Positions 1 through 9,299 of a stretch of 32,295 nt of DNA are shown in pieces (the first letter of the stretch is position 1; the number at the start of each line of letters is the position of its first letter). The DNA is from Desulfobacteraceae bacterium. Its GTDB lineage: Bacteria > Desulfobacterota > Desulfobacteria > Desulfobacterales > Desulfobacteraceae. The notes beneath the pieces are model-generated. The model was not told where the DNA came from. It saw only the letters and a list, made by a program, of their open reading frames with translations, and searched no databases. Both the position numbers and the translations under genes were made by a program. The stretch covers positions 1 to 32,295 of the forward strand of contig JAABSK010000006.1 in NCBI GenBank assembly GCA_011390435.1. Reading direction: 5' to 3'.

Positions 1-2
1 GA

Positions 3-896
3 CCTGAAACCCGGTTTGAGGATGTCATCATCTATCCACTCGATACCAAAAAAGAGGAAGGTGCTGTGATCCGCATGGATGATATTACCGATCAGGTCCG
101 GCTGGAAGAGATGATGATACAGTCTGAAAAAATGATGTCCCTGGGCGGGCTGGCCGCAGGCATGGCCCATGAGATCAACAACCCTCTGGCAGGTATGATG
201 CAGAACGCTCAGGTAATCTACAACCGCCTCAACGCAGATATCCCGGCCAATACAGCGGTTGCTGACGAGCTCGGCATTGCCATGGCAGATATCCGGACCT
301 ATGCCCGAAAGCGTCAGCTCTTTGAAAAACTGGACCTCATCAATGAAACCGGTACGCGGGCAGCCAAAATCATCCGCAATATGCTGGGATTCGCCAGAAA
401 AGGCGATACCGTGCTGGACCCCCACAACCTGCCGGACCTGCTCAGAAAAACCATCCGCCTGATCCAGAACGACTACAATCTGCTCGATCACTATGATTTC
501 AAACAGATCAGGATATCAGAACAATTTGATGACAGCATGCCCCCGGTTCCATGCGATAAAACCAAAATCCAGCAGGTTCTTTTCAACCTTCTGAAAAACG
601 GCGCCGAAGCCATGTTCGCAGATCAGCAGCCACCGTTCAACCCCTTGTTTATGTTCCGGACATATCCCTTGCAGCACATGGCCTGCATTGAAATTGAAAA
701 CAACGGGCCGCCGATCAGCCCGGAAGATCAAAAACGTCTGTTTGAACCGTTTTTCACCACCAAACCTTTGGGCAAAGGCACCGGCCTCGGACTGTCGCTT
801 TCCTATTATATTATTGTGAAAGATCACCACGGTGAAATGACGGTGGAAACCACGCCGGAGGGCTACACCCGGTTCACCATCAAACTCCCCTTTTAA
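3..896 (+). CDS. Sensor histidine kinase, C-terminal part (PAS end, HisKA, HATPase)
   Basis: This is the 3' part of a gene that begins before the window, because the frame is open from base 3. The first residues (FEDVIIYPL...GAVIRMDDITDQ) look like the end of a PAS domain, so the GTG at 66 is not the start. Next comes the phospho-acceptor helix with the H-box AAGMAHEINNPLAG, where His is the autophosphorylation site. The ATP-binding domain shows an N-box (QQVLFNLLKNGAEAM), an F-box (LFEPFFTTKPLGKG) and a G2 box (GTGLGLSLSY). The G1 box reads ENNGPPIS where DNGxGI is usual, so the Asp that normally contacts adenine is Asn. No receiver domain follows the kinase core. The partner response regulator and the signal sensed are not visible here. 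Confidence 0.9.
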   Translation, partial: PETRFEDVIIYPLDTKKEEGAVIRMDDITDQVRLEEMMIQSEKMMSLGGLAAGMAHEINNPLAGMMQNAQVIYNRLNADIPANTAVADELGIAMADIRTYARKRQLFEKLDLINETGTRAAKIIRNMLGFARKGDTVLDPHNLPDLLRKTIRLIQNDYNLLDHYDFKQIRISEQFDDSMPPVPCDKTKIQQVLFNLLKNGAEAMFADQQPPFNPLFMFRTYPLQHMACIEIENNGPPISPEDQKRLFEPFFTTKPLGKGTGLGLSLSYYIIVKDHHGEMTVETTPEGYTRFTIKLPF

Positions 897-924
897 ACCG
901 GCCGCAGGATTTCAGGAGATCCCC

Positions 925-2493
925 ATGTACCTTGTCAGTGCACATCAAATGCAGAAAATGGATCATCAGACCATCACCGAGTTCGGCATCCCCGGTTCCG
1001 TGCTCATGGAAACCGCAGGACGGGGTGCTGTTGCGTTTATGCATCAAACCTGGCCCGGCCTTGAAACCCAGAGAATCGCTGTCCTGGCAGGACGGGGAAA
1101 CAATGGCGGTGACGGCGCTGTCATGGCCCGCTGCCTTCTTGAAAAAAAGATCAACGTCCATCTGTTTTTGCTGTCAACCATTGACAGGGTCAAAGGAGAT
1201 GCCCGGCAGAATCTGGACCTGTTCCAAAAAATGTGCCAGGCGCGGGGGGAAAACCGGATCACTGAAATACCTGATGAAACAGGACTTTTCCAACACAGAC
1301 AGCAGATCGTCCACCACGACCTGTTTGTAGATGCGATCTTTGGAACCGGACTGAACGCGGATGTAAAAGGGCATTACAAGGAAGCCATTGATCTTCTGAA
1401 CGCGACAGGCAGGCCCGTGTTCAGCGTGGATATCCCCTCCGGACTGAACGCGGATACCGGCCAGCCCATGGGCGTCGCTGTCAAGGCCCATGCCACTGCC
1501 ACCTTTGCTTTTGCAAAAACCGGCCATATCCTTTTTCCCGGCAATCGATACACCGGGAACCTGAACATTGTTGATATCGGTATTCCAGGATTTATCGCGG
1601 ACCAGGCCGGACTTTACCTGTCGCTTATGGAGAAAAACGACATTGCCGATCTTTTGCCTGCCAGGGCGTTTGATGCCCACAAAGGCCGGTTCGGACACCT
1701 GCTGGTCATTGCCGGCTCCACCGGGAAAAGCGGTGCTGCCATGCTCTGCAGCACAGCAGCCATGCGCTGCGGCACCGGACTGGTCACCCTTGGCTTGCCC
1801 GGAAGCCTGAACAAATATGTGGAACCCTGCCTGATCGAACCCATGACGGTTCCGCTGCCGGAAACAAAACCCAAAGGCCATTTGTCTGAAAAAAGTTTTG
1901 AGGAGATCATGGGGCTCATGCAGGGAAAAACCGCCCTGGCAGCAGGCCCGGGAATCGGCACCCAAAAGAGCACACAGGCTTTGATGCGCCGCCTGGTGGA
2001 ACAGGTCCGACTCCCCATGGTTCTGGATGCCGATGCCCTCAACTGTCTGGCAGATGACCCTGACATATTCCAACGCAGGCAGGCCCCCCTGATCCTGACC
2101 CCCCACCCCGGTGAAATGGCCCGGTTATGCGGAATCACCACAGCCGGGGTCCAGGCGGACCGGATTGGCATTGCCGCTGATTTTGCCAGACAGTACCAGG
2201 TGATTGTGGTGCTCAAAGGTGCCCAGACCCTTGTCAGCTTTCCTGACGGCCAGACCTGCATCTGCCCTACTGGCAATCCCGGCATGGCATCCGGCGGCAT
2301 GGGAGATGTGCTCACCGGTATCATTGCAGGATTCTGCGCACAGGGACTCAGCCCGGAAAATGCAGCAATCTGCGGGGTTTATCTTCATGGCCTGTGTGCG
2401 GATATCCTGTCACAGGAGATCGGAGCCTTTGGATTTGTGGCCTCTGACATGGTTACCCATTTTCCCCGGATGATTCACGAGCATTTGCGATGA
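925..2493 (+). CDS. nnr: Bifunctional NAD(P)H-hydrate epimerase / ADP-dependent NAD(P)HX dehydratase
   Basis: This enzyme repairs hydrated, damaged NADH and NADPH in the cytoplasm. The N-terminal YjeF_N-type epimerase domain (about residues 1-215) carries LAGRGNNGGDGAVMAR and the FSVDIPSGLNADTG segment. The C-terminal ribokinase-like dehydratase (about 235-520) carries HKGRFGHLLVIAGSTGKSGAA, TPHPGEMARL and the nucleotide-site motif NPGMASGGMGDVLTGIIAG. The length of 522 aa is normal for the fused form. The start is fixed by AGGAG seven bases upstream of the ATG. The stop codon overlaps the start of tsaE in an ATGA arrangement, so the two are probably translationally coupled. An nnr-tsaE pair is a common bacterial arrangement. 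Confidence 0.96.
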   Translation: MYLVSAHQMQKMDHQTITEFGIPGSVLMETAGRGAVAFMHQTWPGLETQRIAVLAGRGNNGGDGAVMARCLLEKKINVHLFLLSTIDRVKGDARQNLDLFQKMCQARGENRITEIPDETGLFQHRQQIVHHDLFVDAIFGTGLNADVKGHYKEAIDLLNATGRPVFSVDIPSGLNADTGQPMGVAVKAHATATFAFAKTGHILFPGNRYTGNLNIVDIGIPGFIADQAGLYLSLMEKNDIADLLPARAFDAHKGRFGHLLVIAGSTGKSGAAMLCSTAAMRCGTGLVTLGLPGSLNKYVEPCLIEPMTVPLPETKPKGHLSEKSFEEIMGLMQGKTALAAGPGIGTQKSTQALMRRLVEQVRLPMVLDADALNCLADDPDIFQRRQAPLILTPHPGEMARLCGITTAGVQADRIGIAADFARQYQVIVVLKGAQTLVSFPDGQTCICPTGNPGMASGGMGDVLTGIIAGFCAQGLSPENAAICGVYLHGLCADILSQEIGAFGFVASDMVTHFPRMIHEHLR

Positions 2494-2960
2494 AGACCAT
2501 TCATTCCACCAGTGAGCAGACCACCCGCCAGTTGGGAGAACAGATCGGCAGAGCTGCCTTTCCCGGCCTGCGTATCGCACTGACCGGTGACCTGGGCGCC
2601 GGAAAAACCACGTTTGTCCAGGGGCTGGCAAAGGGTGCGGGTGTTCCGGAATCCTATTATATCACCAGTCCGACCTTTACCATTATCAATGAATACCCGG
2701 CAGGAACACTGACCCTCTGCCATCTGGACCTCTACCGCCTGGGGTCTGTTGATGAACTGGACCACATCGGCTTTGAAGAATGTGTGGATCACCAGCATCT
2801 TCTGGTGGTGGAATGGCCGCAGATGCTGAAAGACAATGCCTTTGCATTTGACCTTGAAATGGATTTCACATTTGATGCGGCATATCACCGGATCATCACG
2901 CTGATTCCCTCTGGACAACCCGGCACAAATCTGGTAAGCAGTTTATCTTTATCATTTTAG
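2490..2960 (+). CDS. tsaE: tRNA threonylcarbamoyladenosine biosynthesis ATPase TsaE
   Basis: TsaE is the small P-loop ATPase that works with TsaB and TsaD to place threonylcarbamoyl on A37 of ANN-decoding tRNAs. The 156-aa product has a Walker A motif GDLGAGKTT at residues 33-41, the family signature [10 protein letters not shown], and [20 protein letters not shown], which contains the conserved switch and acidic residues. LLVVEWPQ is also typical of the family. The start ATG overlaps the nnr stop codon, and a 25-base gap separates the gene from lysC. The C-terminal tail after about residue 140 is poorly conserved in this family, and nothing recognisable is seen in it. Confidence 0.95.
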   Translation: MKTIHSTSEQTTRQLGEQIGRAAFPGLRIALTGDLGAGKTTFVQGLAKGAGVPESYYITSPTFTIINEYPAGTLTLCHLDLYRLGSVDELDHIGFEECVDHQHLLVVEWPQMLKDNAFAFDLEMDFTFDAAYHRIITLIPSGQPGTNLVSSLSLSF

Positions 2961-2985
2961 ATGATTCACACAAAGCGGAGCGATT

Positions 2986-4206
2986 ATGGCGTTAAGGGTA
3001 CAAAAATATGGCGGAACCTCTGTTGCTGACCTTGAACGGATCAGCAACGTGGCTGACAGGGTTCAAAAAGCCTTTGACAACAAAGATCAGGTGGTCGTGG
3101 TGCTGTCTGCCATGTCAGGGGTCACCGACTCGCTGATCAACCTTGCTAAAAAGGCAGCCAGCAGGCCGGACAGCAGGGAACTGGACGTTCTTCTGGCCAC
3201 TGGAGAACAGACCACGGCAGCCCTGCTGGCCATTATCCTTAAATCACGGGGATACAAAGCAAAATCCTTTTTGGGATTTCAGGCTGGTATCCGGACGGAC
3301 AAAACATCTGGAAAGGCGCGGATCCTTGACATCAACTGCAAAAATATCCAGCAGTCTCTTGACGAAGGTTATATCTGTGTTGTTGCCGGATTTCAGGGGG
3401 CAGACGAAGATGGCGCCATCACCACCCTGGGCCGCGGAGGATCAGACACATCTGCCGTTGCCATTGCATCGTCCTTAAAAGCAGATGTCTGTGAAATCTT
3501 TACGGATGTGGACGGTGTATATACCACAGATCCCAGAATCTGCAGCCGTGCCCGGAAAATCAAAAAAATATCGTATGAAGAAATGCTTGAGATGGCCATC
3601 CTTGGTGCCAAGGTATTGCAGATCCGCTCTGTGGAATTTGCCAAGAAATTCAACGTACCCGTGCATGTCAGGTCATCATTTAACGAGGAGGAAGGAACCA
3701 TGGTTGTAAATGAAAGTGCAGATATGGAAAGCGTCATTGTTTCCGGTGTGACCTGTGACATGAACGAGGCAAGAATCACCCTGAAACGCGTTCCTGATCA
3801 GCCCGGCATTTCCGCAAAAATTTTTTCTCAGCTGGCCAAGTCTGAAATCAGTGTGGACATGATTATCCAGAACACCCGATCCGGCGGAGAAACCGATCTG
3901 ACCTTCACCGTAACCAAGGATGATTTTGACCGGGCAAGAGAGATCTCTGAAAAAGTGGCCGGGGAAGTGGGCGCAGAAGCGGTTCTGACGGCTGAAGACA
4001 TTGCCAAGGTCTCTGTGATCGGTCTGGGGATGAAAAGCCATTCCGGTGTGGCTGCCACCATGTTTGAAGCGCTGGCATCGGAAAATATCAACATCCGTCT
4101 GATCAGCACGTCTGAAATCCGTATTTCCTGTGTGATTCTGGCCAAATATGCGGAACTGGCCGTCCGGACCCTGCATTCTGCATTCGGCCTGGACAAGGAA
4201 TCATAA
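2986..4206 (+). CDS. lysC: Aspartate kinase
   Basis: Aspartokinase phosphorylates L-aspartate, the first step toward lysine, threonine, methionine and diaminopimelate. The N-terminal kinase domain has VQKYGGTSV at residues 5-13, the [12 protein letters not shown] segment, and [16 protein letters not shown] with [13 protein letters not shown]. Two C-terminal ACT domains follow: about 265-335 with [18 protein letters not shown], and about 340-406 with [22 protein letters not shown]. These normally bind lysine or threonine for feedback inhibition. The 406-aa length matches stand-alone aspartokinases with paired ACT domains. GGAG lies shortly upstream of the ATG. The gene ends just before an inverted repeat shared with convergent pyrF. 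Confidence 0.97.
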   Translation: MALRVQKYGGTSVADLERISNVADRVQKAFDNKDQVVVVLSAMSGVTDSLINLAKKAASRPDSRELDVLLATGEQTTAALLAIILKSRGYKAKSFLGFQAGIRTDKTSGKARILDINCKNIQQSLDEGYICVVAGFQGADEDGAITTLGRGGSDTSAVAIASSLKADVCEIFTDVDGVYTTDPRICSRARKIKKISYEEMLEMAILGAKVLQIRSVEFAKKFNVPVHVRSSFNEEEGTMVVNESADMESVIVSGVTCDMNEARITLKRVPDQPGISAKIFSQLAKSEISVDMIIQNTRSGGETDLTFTVTKDDFDRAREISEKVAGEVGAEAVLTAEDIAKVSVIGLGMKSHSGVAATMFEALASENINIRLISTSEIRISCVILAKYAELAVRTLHSAFGLDKES

Positions 4207-4257
4207 CTGGGCAGGGAAAAAGAATCTGTCAGAAGTACCTGATCATTTTCCCCCCAG
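4207..4257. repeat. Long imperfect inverted repeat between convergent lysC and pyrF
   Basis: CTGGG (4207-4211) pairs with CCCAG (4253-4257), and GGGAAAA (4214-4220) pairs with TTTTCCC (4246-4252), leaving a two-base bulge. Inside, TCAG (4229-4232) can pair with CTGA (4239-4242). The right arm covers the last codons of pyrF. There is no U-run after either arm, so this is not a classical intrinsic terminator. It could still stop or protect both converging transcripts. Confidence 0.4.
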
Positions 4258-4974
4258 ACAGGTGTCAATCTCCTGAACAATACGCTGAACAGCCGCAAGC
4301 GGATCTTCTGCATCCCGAATGGGACGACCGATCACCAAGAGATCACTGCCAAGGGTAATGGCCTCAGCCGGGGTTGTTACCCTTTTTTGATCGTCGTTTT
4401 CCAGCAGGGTCCATGCCGGGCGGATACCGGGTGTTACTGCCATGAACGACGGCCCGAACCGCTGTTTTATCTGTTCAACCTCTTTTCCGGAACAGACCAC
4501 GCCGCAGCATCCGGCAGCATGTGCCATTTCTGCCCGAAGCATGACCAGAGACAGCGGATCTGACACATACCGGTTTTTAAAACCGGCTGTTTGAAGCACT
4601 GCTGCATCATTGTCTGTCAGCAGGGTGACGCCCAGCACGCCGGTTTTGTTTTGCCCGGCCACAACAGCCTTTTCCAGCATGGCGCTGGATGACGCACAGT
4701 GCACTGTCACCAGATCAACGCCCAGCTCTGCAACACGGGCCATGGCCCGTGCCACTGTGGCAGAAATATCATGAAGCTTTAAATCCAGAAAAATCCCAGC
4801 AGTTGAATGGGTCTTGACCATCTTCACAACGGATGGACCCTGATCAATGAACAGTTCAAGACCGATCTTGAACATGCCCACAGATCCATCCAGCAGCTTT
4901 ACATACGTCCGGGCCTCTTCCAGCGAGGAAACATCCAGTGGAAAAACAATATAATCCTTTGCAGATTTAGACAC
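4243..4974 (-). CDS. pyrF: Orotidine 5'-phosphate decarboxylase
   Basis: This enzyme decarboxylates OMP to UMP, the last step of de novo pyrimidine synthesis. The 243-aa product has the catalytic signature FLDLKLHDISATV, which contains the Asp-Lys-x-x-Asp network, plus FPLDVSS near the start, VTVHCASSSAML, and the phosphate-binding end VTPGIRP and LVIGRPIRDAEDP. DLKLHD replaces the more usual DLKFHD, which is conservative. The start is a GTG with AAGGAT about eight bases upstream; there is no better ATG. It begins 18 bases after the RND pump gene and is probably transcribed with it, although there is no functional link. It converges on lysC. Confidence 0.96.
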   Translation of the reverse strand: MSKSAKDYIVFPLDVSSLEEARTYVKLLDGSVGMFKIGLELFIDQGPSVVKMVKTHSTAGIFLDLKLHDISATVARAMARVAELGVDLVTVHCASSSAMLEKAVVAGQNKTGVLGVTLLTDNDAAVLQTAGFKNRYVSDPLSLVMLRAEMAHAAGCCGVVCSGKEVEQIKQRFGPSFMAVTPGIRPAWTLLENDDQKRVTTPAEAITLGSDLLVIGRPIRDAEDPLAAVQRIVQEIDTCLGGK

Positions 4975-4992
4975 GTCTTCTATCCTTTCAGA

Positions 4993-7900
4993 TCAATCAT
5001 CAGGGTTTTGCATCCCGTTCTGGGGCATCACCAGGTCCATAAACCGCCGGTAACCCTTTCGCATAAAGATTGTGATATCTTCAAGGATCAGATAAAGGCA
5101 CGGCACCATGATCAGGGTGATACATGTGGCAAACAGAACACCAAACCCCAGTGAGATCGCCATGGGAATCAGAAATCTGGCCTGTCGGGATGTTTCAAGA
5201 ATAATGGGGGCCAGGCCGCCGCAGGTGGTCAATGTGGTGAGCAGGATGGGCCTGAACCGGTGGATACCCGCCAGATGAATCGCATCAAACACTTCTCTTC
5301 CGTCACGCCGCTGGCGGTTTGCAAAATCGATCAACACCAGCGAACTGTTGATCACAACTCCGGACATGGCCACAAGACCGAACAGGCTCATCACCGACAG
5401 CGAATAGCCCATGATGATGTGACCGGCAATGGCACCGATCATGCCAAAAGGGATGCAGAACATGATGATCAATGGCTGAAAATAGCTCTTAAAGGGAATA
5501 GCCAGCAGCGCAAATACACAGAGCATGGCAATGCCCAGACCCCGGACCAGCGCAGTAACGCTTTCCTTGATATCAGCCTGACGTCCTTTGAAGCTGTAGG
5601 ACAGGCCAGGATATTTTCCCAGCAGTTCAGGCAGGATATCGACTTTCATATCCCGTATGATATTATCCGCCTGGGACGGGGGCCGGACATTGGCAGTCAC
5701 TGAAATCTCGCGTTTGCCGTCGATCCGGGTGATGGACGTGTATGCCCGCCCTTCGGCAATGTCCACAGCATCTCTCAGGAGCACTTCCCCTTCCGGTGCC
5801 TGCAGCACCAGATTTTCAAAGGCAGACAGAGAAACACGCTCCTCCTCCGGCAGGCGGACCCGCACCGTTATCTCATTTTTCCCCCGCTGATTCTTGACCG
5901 CTGCCACTCCCTGAAACGCATGGCGGACCTGATTGGCCACCTCACGGGATGTCAGACCCATGCGCTTTCCCTCCGGCCGCAAGGTGATGTCAAATTGTTT
6001 TTTCCCCTTGGCTGATCCATCATCAAGATCATGAACAATGGTATACTGGGAAAGGCTTTCAGCCAGGTCTTCCCCTGCCCGGTCCAGCATGGCGATGTCC
6101 CGGTGACTCAAACTCACGGTCAGATTCTTTCCAGACCCCGGCCCGCCTCTGTCAGATTCAAAACTGATGGTCTCAAGACCGGGAATCGTCCCGGCTGATT
6201 CCCGCCAGAGACTGGTGAGCATGGTGGTGCTCATGGGTCTGACATCCGGATCTGTCAGATAAATCCGGGCACTGACCCGGTTATTGGAGACCTGGGAATA
6301 AATACCGGTACTCAACTGCTGCCCCCCATTTTTTGCCACCACGGTTTCAGCCGAGCGCACCAGACGGTCTTCAATCCCTCTCAACGTGGCTGCAGGCGAT
6401 CCATAGGGCAGGATGGCCTCACAAAACGCATAGTCAGATTCCACACGGGGAAACATCACCATGCCCATACGGCCGGAGGCAACATATCCAGAAGTGATGA
6501 ACAGCAGGGCAAGGCCAGCGGCAATAACTGCATATCGGTTAATCAGCAGTCTGAACAGAATCCGTCCATACACATCCCGCACAAAAATCTCAAATGCGTG
6601 GCTGAATTTCTTCTGCCAGTTTTCCAGATAATTCAAAGGAAAAAACAGGGGGCGGGTGCTGGGATGACTTAAATGGGCCGGTAAAACAAACAGGCTTTCG
6701 ATCAGGGAGACTGCAAACACAGCAATCACCACAAACGGAATGGTTCTGAAAATCTGTCCCATTCTGCCGGGGACAAACAGCAATGGCATGAATGCCACCA
6801 TATTGGTAATGACGCTGAACACCACCGGCATGGCCACCTGTTTTGCTCCTTTAATGGCTGCCTCGACATACCCGTGCCCTGCCCTGCGATAATGATAAAC
6901 ATTTTCCCCGACCACCACTGCATCATCCACCACAATCCCCAGGGTGACAATAAAGGCAAACATACTGATCATGTTGATGGAAAAATCAGTGGGAGACAGA
7001 AATACAAACGCTCCCAGAATGGAAATGGGAATCCCCAGACTGACCCAGAAGGCCAGGCGGATCTCAAGAAACAGGGCCAGAAAAAAAAACACCAGGGCCA
7101 GGCCGATGTAGGCATTGGACAGCAGCAGTGTTGCCCGTTGTTCAAATATTTTTGACAGATCCCGTAAAACATCCAGGTGAACGCCCTCCGGGAGGGACTG
7201 GCTGATCTGCCTGACCGCTGCCTTTCCAGCCTTTGAAACCTGGATAGGGGTCTGGTCTCCTACCCGGAATACGTCAATAATTACGGACCGCTTCCCGTTA
7301 AACGATGCCCAGCTGTCTGAGTCTTCAAATCCTTCCCTGACCCGGGCAATATCTTCCAGAAAAACCTGGGAGCCGTCTTCCAGGGAAATGATCGGCAGCC
7401 TGGCATACTGCCGGGCATAATCTTTCCGATCCTTGATCCGCAGCAGGATATCGCCGCTGTCGGTTTTGATGCTGCCGCCGCCCAGTTCCACAGATGCCCG
7501 GGATATGACAAGGGCCACATCCTGCAGGGTAAGGCCATAACGCCGCAATGTCTGAGAACCAATTTCAATGATGATTTCCCGGTCCCGGACCCCGCTCAGT
7601 TCCACCTGGGTAACGCCGCTGCTCATCAGCAGCGCATCTTCAACCTGTTCTGCAAGGGCCCGCAAAGGGATCTCTTCGATATCGCCATACAGCACCAGAT
7701 TCAAAACTTCCCGTCGTCTTTGCGCAATGGAGATCTGGGGATCTTCTGCCTCGTCCGGAAACGTGGTGATCCGGTCCACCCGGCTTTTAACCTCCTGCCA
7801 CAACCGGTTGATATCGCCGCCGGAAATGCCTTCCACCGTTAGAATACCGACACCTTCACTGGCAGTGGCAGTGATCTCGTCAATCCCCTCCAGGTCCTGG

Positions 7901-8142
7901 ATCGCCTCTTCAACCGCCACCAGAATCCCGTTTTCCACCTCTTCAGGACTGGCACCTGGATAGGCAATGGAAATATTGACCATATCCGAACTGAACTCGG
8001 GAAAAACCTCCTGCCGGATGTTCAGTCCCATGATCAGCCCACCCACAAGGAGCACCAGCATGATCAGGTTGGCTGCAACAGAGTTTCCCGCCATCCAGGC
8101 GATGGGCCCTGTTTCTGGTGATGTTTTCCCCTTTTGCATCAT
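4993..8142 (-). CDS. RND-family efflux pump, inner-membrane permease (AcrB/HAE-like)
   Basis: This is the inner-membrane, proton-driven component of a tripartite exporter. The 1049-aa length matches the HAE-type RND family. The first membrane helix lies around residues 22-40 (NLIMLVLLVGGLIMGL), followed by the porter segment FPEFSSDMVNISIAYPGASPEEVE. TM4 carries GIVVDDAVVVGENVY, equivalent to the two proton-relay aspartates of AcrB. A second membrane block near the C-terminus has FGMIGAIAGHIIMGYSLSVMS, FGLVAMSGVVINSSLVLIDF and RPILLTTLTTCGGLAP. It starts with ATGATGA, overlapping the adaptor stop, and uses AAGGGA as ribosome binding site. The substrate cannot be predicted from sequence, and no TetR or MarR regulator is adjacent. 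Confidence 0.95.
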   Translation of the reverse strand: MMQKGKTSPETGPIAWMAGNSVAANLIMLVLLVGGLIMGLNIRQEVFPEFSSDMVNISIAYPGASPEEVENGILVAVEEAIQDLEGIDEITATASEGVGILTVEGISGGDINRLWQEVKSRVDRITTFPDEAEDPQISIAQRRREVLNLVLYGDIEEIPLRALAEQVEDALLMSSGVTQVELSGVRDREIIIEIGSQTLRRYGLTLQDVALVISRASVELGGGSIKTDSGDILLRIKDRKDYARQYARLPIISLEDGSQVFLEDIARVREGFEDSDSWASFNGKRSVIIDVFRVGDQTPIQVSKAGKAAVRQISQSLPEGVHLDVLRDLSKIFEQRATLLLSNAYIGLALVFFFLALFLEIRLAFWVSLGIPISILGAFVFLSPTDFSINMISMFAFIVTLGIVVDDAVVVGENVYHYRRAGHGYVEAAIKGAKQVAMPVVFSVITNMVAFMPLLFVPGRMGQIFRTIPFVVIAVFAVSLIESLFVLPAHLSHPSTRPLFFPLNYLENWQKKFSHAFEIFVRDVYGRILFRLLINRYAVIAAGLALLFITSGYVASGRMGMVMFPRVESDYAFCEAILPYGSPAATLRGIEDRLVRSAETVVAKNGGQQLSTGIYSQVSNNRVSARIYLTDPDVRPMSTTMLTSLWRESAGTIPGLETISFESDRGGPGSGKNLTVSLSHRDIAMLDRAGEDLAESLSQYTIVHDLDDGSAKGKKQFDITLRPEGKRMGLTSREVANQVRHAFQGVAAVKNQRGKNEITVRVRLPEEERVSLSAFENLVLQAPEGEVLLRDAVDIAEGRAYTSITRIDGKREISVTANVRPPSQADNIIRDMKVDILPELLGKYPGLSYSFKGRQADIKESVTALVRGLGIAMLCVFALLAIPFKSYFQPLIIMFCIPFGMIGAIAGHIIMGYSLSVMSLFGLVAMSGVVINSSLVLIDFANRQRRDGREVFDAIHLAGIHRFRPILLTTLTTCGGLAPIILETSRQARFLIPMAISLGFGVLFATCITLIMVPCLYLILEDITIFMRKGYRRFMDLVMPQNGMQNPDD

Positions 8143-9299
8143 GGTTGTTCCCTTGATACAGATTGAAGGGCCATCCCATTCACTGGTGCCGGCAGATTCG
8201 AAGTAATTATCTGATCATCCGGAGAAATTCCGGATGAAACAAATACCCGGGATGCTTCCCTCCAGACAACATCCACCTTCCGGATATCCAGCTTCCCATC
8301 CGTGTAAACCCAGACGCTCTGATCTTCCCGCAAAAAGGTCCGGGGAAGGGCATACACATTTTCAAACCACTGCCCCAAGATCTGAACATCCACATGGTCA
8401 TTGAGCAAAAGCGGAGCGTCCTTTTCTGACCGGTCTTTACCCATGGGGTCTGCCACCTGTACGATCACCCCGGCCATACGACTTTTTCCGGTCATCTGTC
8501 CGGTGATCCGAACCACAGCCCCCTGCCAGGTCTGGTCTGAATATCGAGAATAAACAATGGCGCTGCTGCCGGAACGCTCGTCAATGACAAACGCATCCAG
8601 CCGGTCCGGCGGAACCTGGGCCAGAACACTGAAACGATCGATATCAACCAGGGTACACAATGTTCCCTGCACACTGACAAAAGAGCCGTATTCCACGTTT
8701 TTTTCCATGACCAGGGCATTAAACGGTGCCGTCACCCGCGTTCGCTCCAGGTTCAGCCTGGCCTTTTCAAAATCAGCCCTGGCACTGTCCAGAGCTGCCC
8801 TGGCCTGAACAAGCTGGGGCTTGCGCAATGCCAGATCGGTTACCGGGATGGTTTCTGACGATGCCTCATTGATCAGGCGCAGCTCTTCTTTTGCAATCAT
8901 CTGACTGCCTTCTTCAATGGCCAGTGCAGCCAGGGCTTTGTCCAGGGCGCTCTGGGCCTTGAGCACCTCGATTTTATAGTCTGATGCTTCAATGGTCAAA
9001 AGGGTATCCCCTTTTTTGACCCGACCACCCGCCACAAAATCAGGAGAAACAAAGGTCACGGTTCCAGCCACCCTGGCCTTTAACACCACCTCCCTGTCCG
9101 GGATAACCGTGCCCATCACCCGAACAGACCCCTGGAAATCACCTGGTGTCAATTGCCGGGTTTCCACAATTGCCGCCTGTTTCTGTGGAGGCGTCCGCTG
9201 GATCTTCACTTGCCTGGATTTAAGATAGAAGCCGCCGGCAATACCGATCAAAATCAGACAAAGCGGCAATAGTTTTCTTACAACGCTACGGATATTCAT
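8139..9299 (-). CDS. RND efflux periplasmic adaptor (membrane fusion protein)
   Basis: This adaptor connects the inner-membrane pump to the outer-membrane channel. The 386-aa protein has an N-terminal membrane anchor (LLPLCLILIGIAGGFYL, residues 10-26). A first lipoyl half follows (REVVLKARVAGTVTFVSPDFVAGGRVKKGDTLLTI), then an alpha-hairpin region of about residues 110-185 rich in Ala, Leu and Glu. The second lipoyl half is ERTRVTAPFNALVMEKNVEYGSFV, and beta-barrel and membrane-proximal domains complete the protein. The start ATG overlaps the stop of the outer-membrane factor gene (ATGA), and its own stop overlaps the pump start. The three genes are therefore translationally coupled in the order OMF, adaptor, pump. 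Confidence 0.94.
   Translation of the reverse strand: MNIRSVVRKLLPLCLILIGIAGGFYLKSRQVKIQRTPPQKQAAIVETRQLTPGDFQGSVRVMGTVIPDREVVLKARVAGTVTFVSPDFVAGGRVKKGDTLLTIEASDYKIEVLKAQSALDKALAALAIEEGSQMIAKEELRLINEASSETIPVTDLALRKPQLVQARAALDSARADFEKARLNLERTRVTAPFNALVMEKNVEYGSFVSVQGTLCTLVDIDRFSVLAQVPPDRLDAFVIDERSGSSAIVYSRYSDQTWQGAVVRITGQMTGKSRMAGVIVQVADPMGKDRSEKDAPLLLNDHVDVQILGQWFENVYALPRTFLREDQSVWVYTDGKLDIRKVDVVWREASRVFVSSGISPDDQIITSNLPAPVNGMALQSVSREQP

Noticed and set aside
1174..2106. 310-codon open frame on the minus strand opposite nnr
   Set aside because: It lies entirely within nnr, which has all its motifs. The antisense translation has no recognisable domain and reflects the codon bias of the real gene. 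Other long antisense frames (such as those opposite lysC, the RND pump and hemC) were rejected for the same reason.
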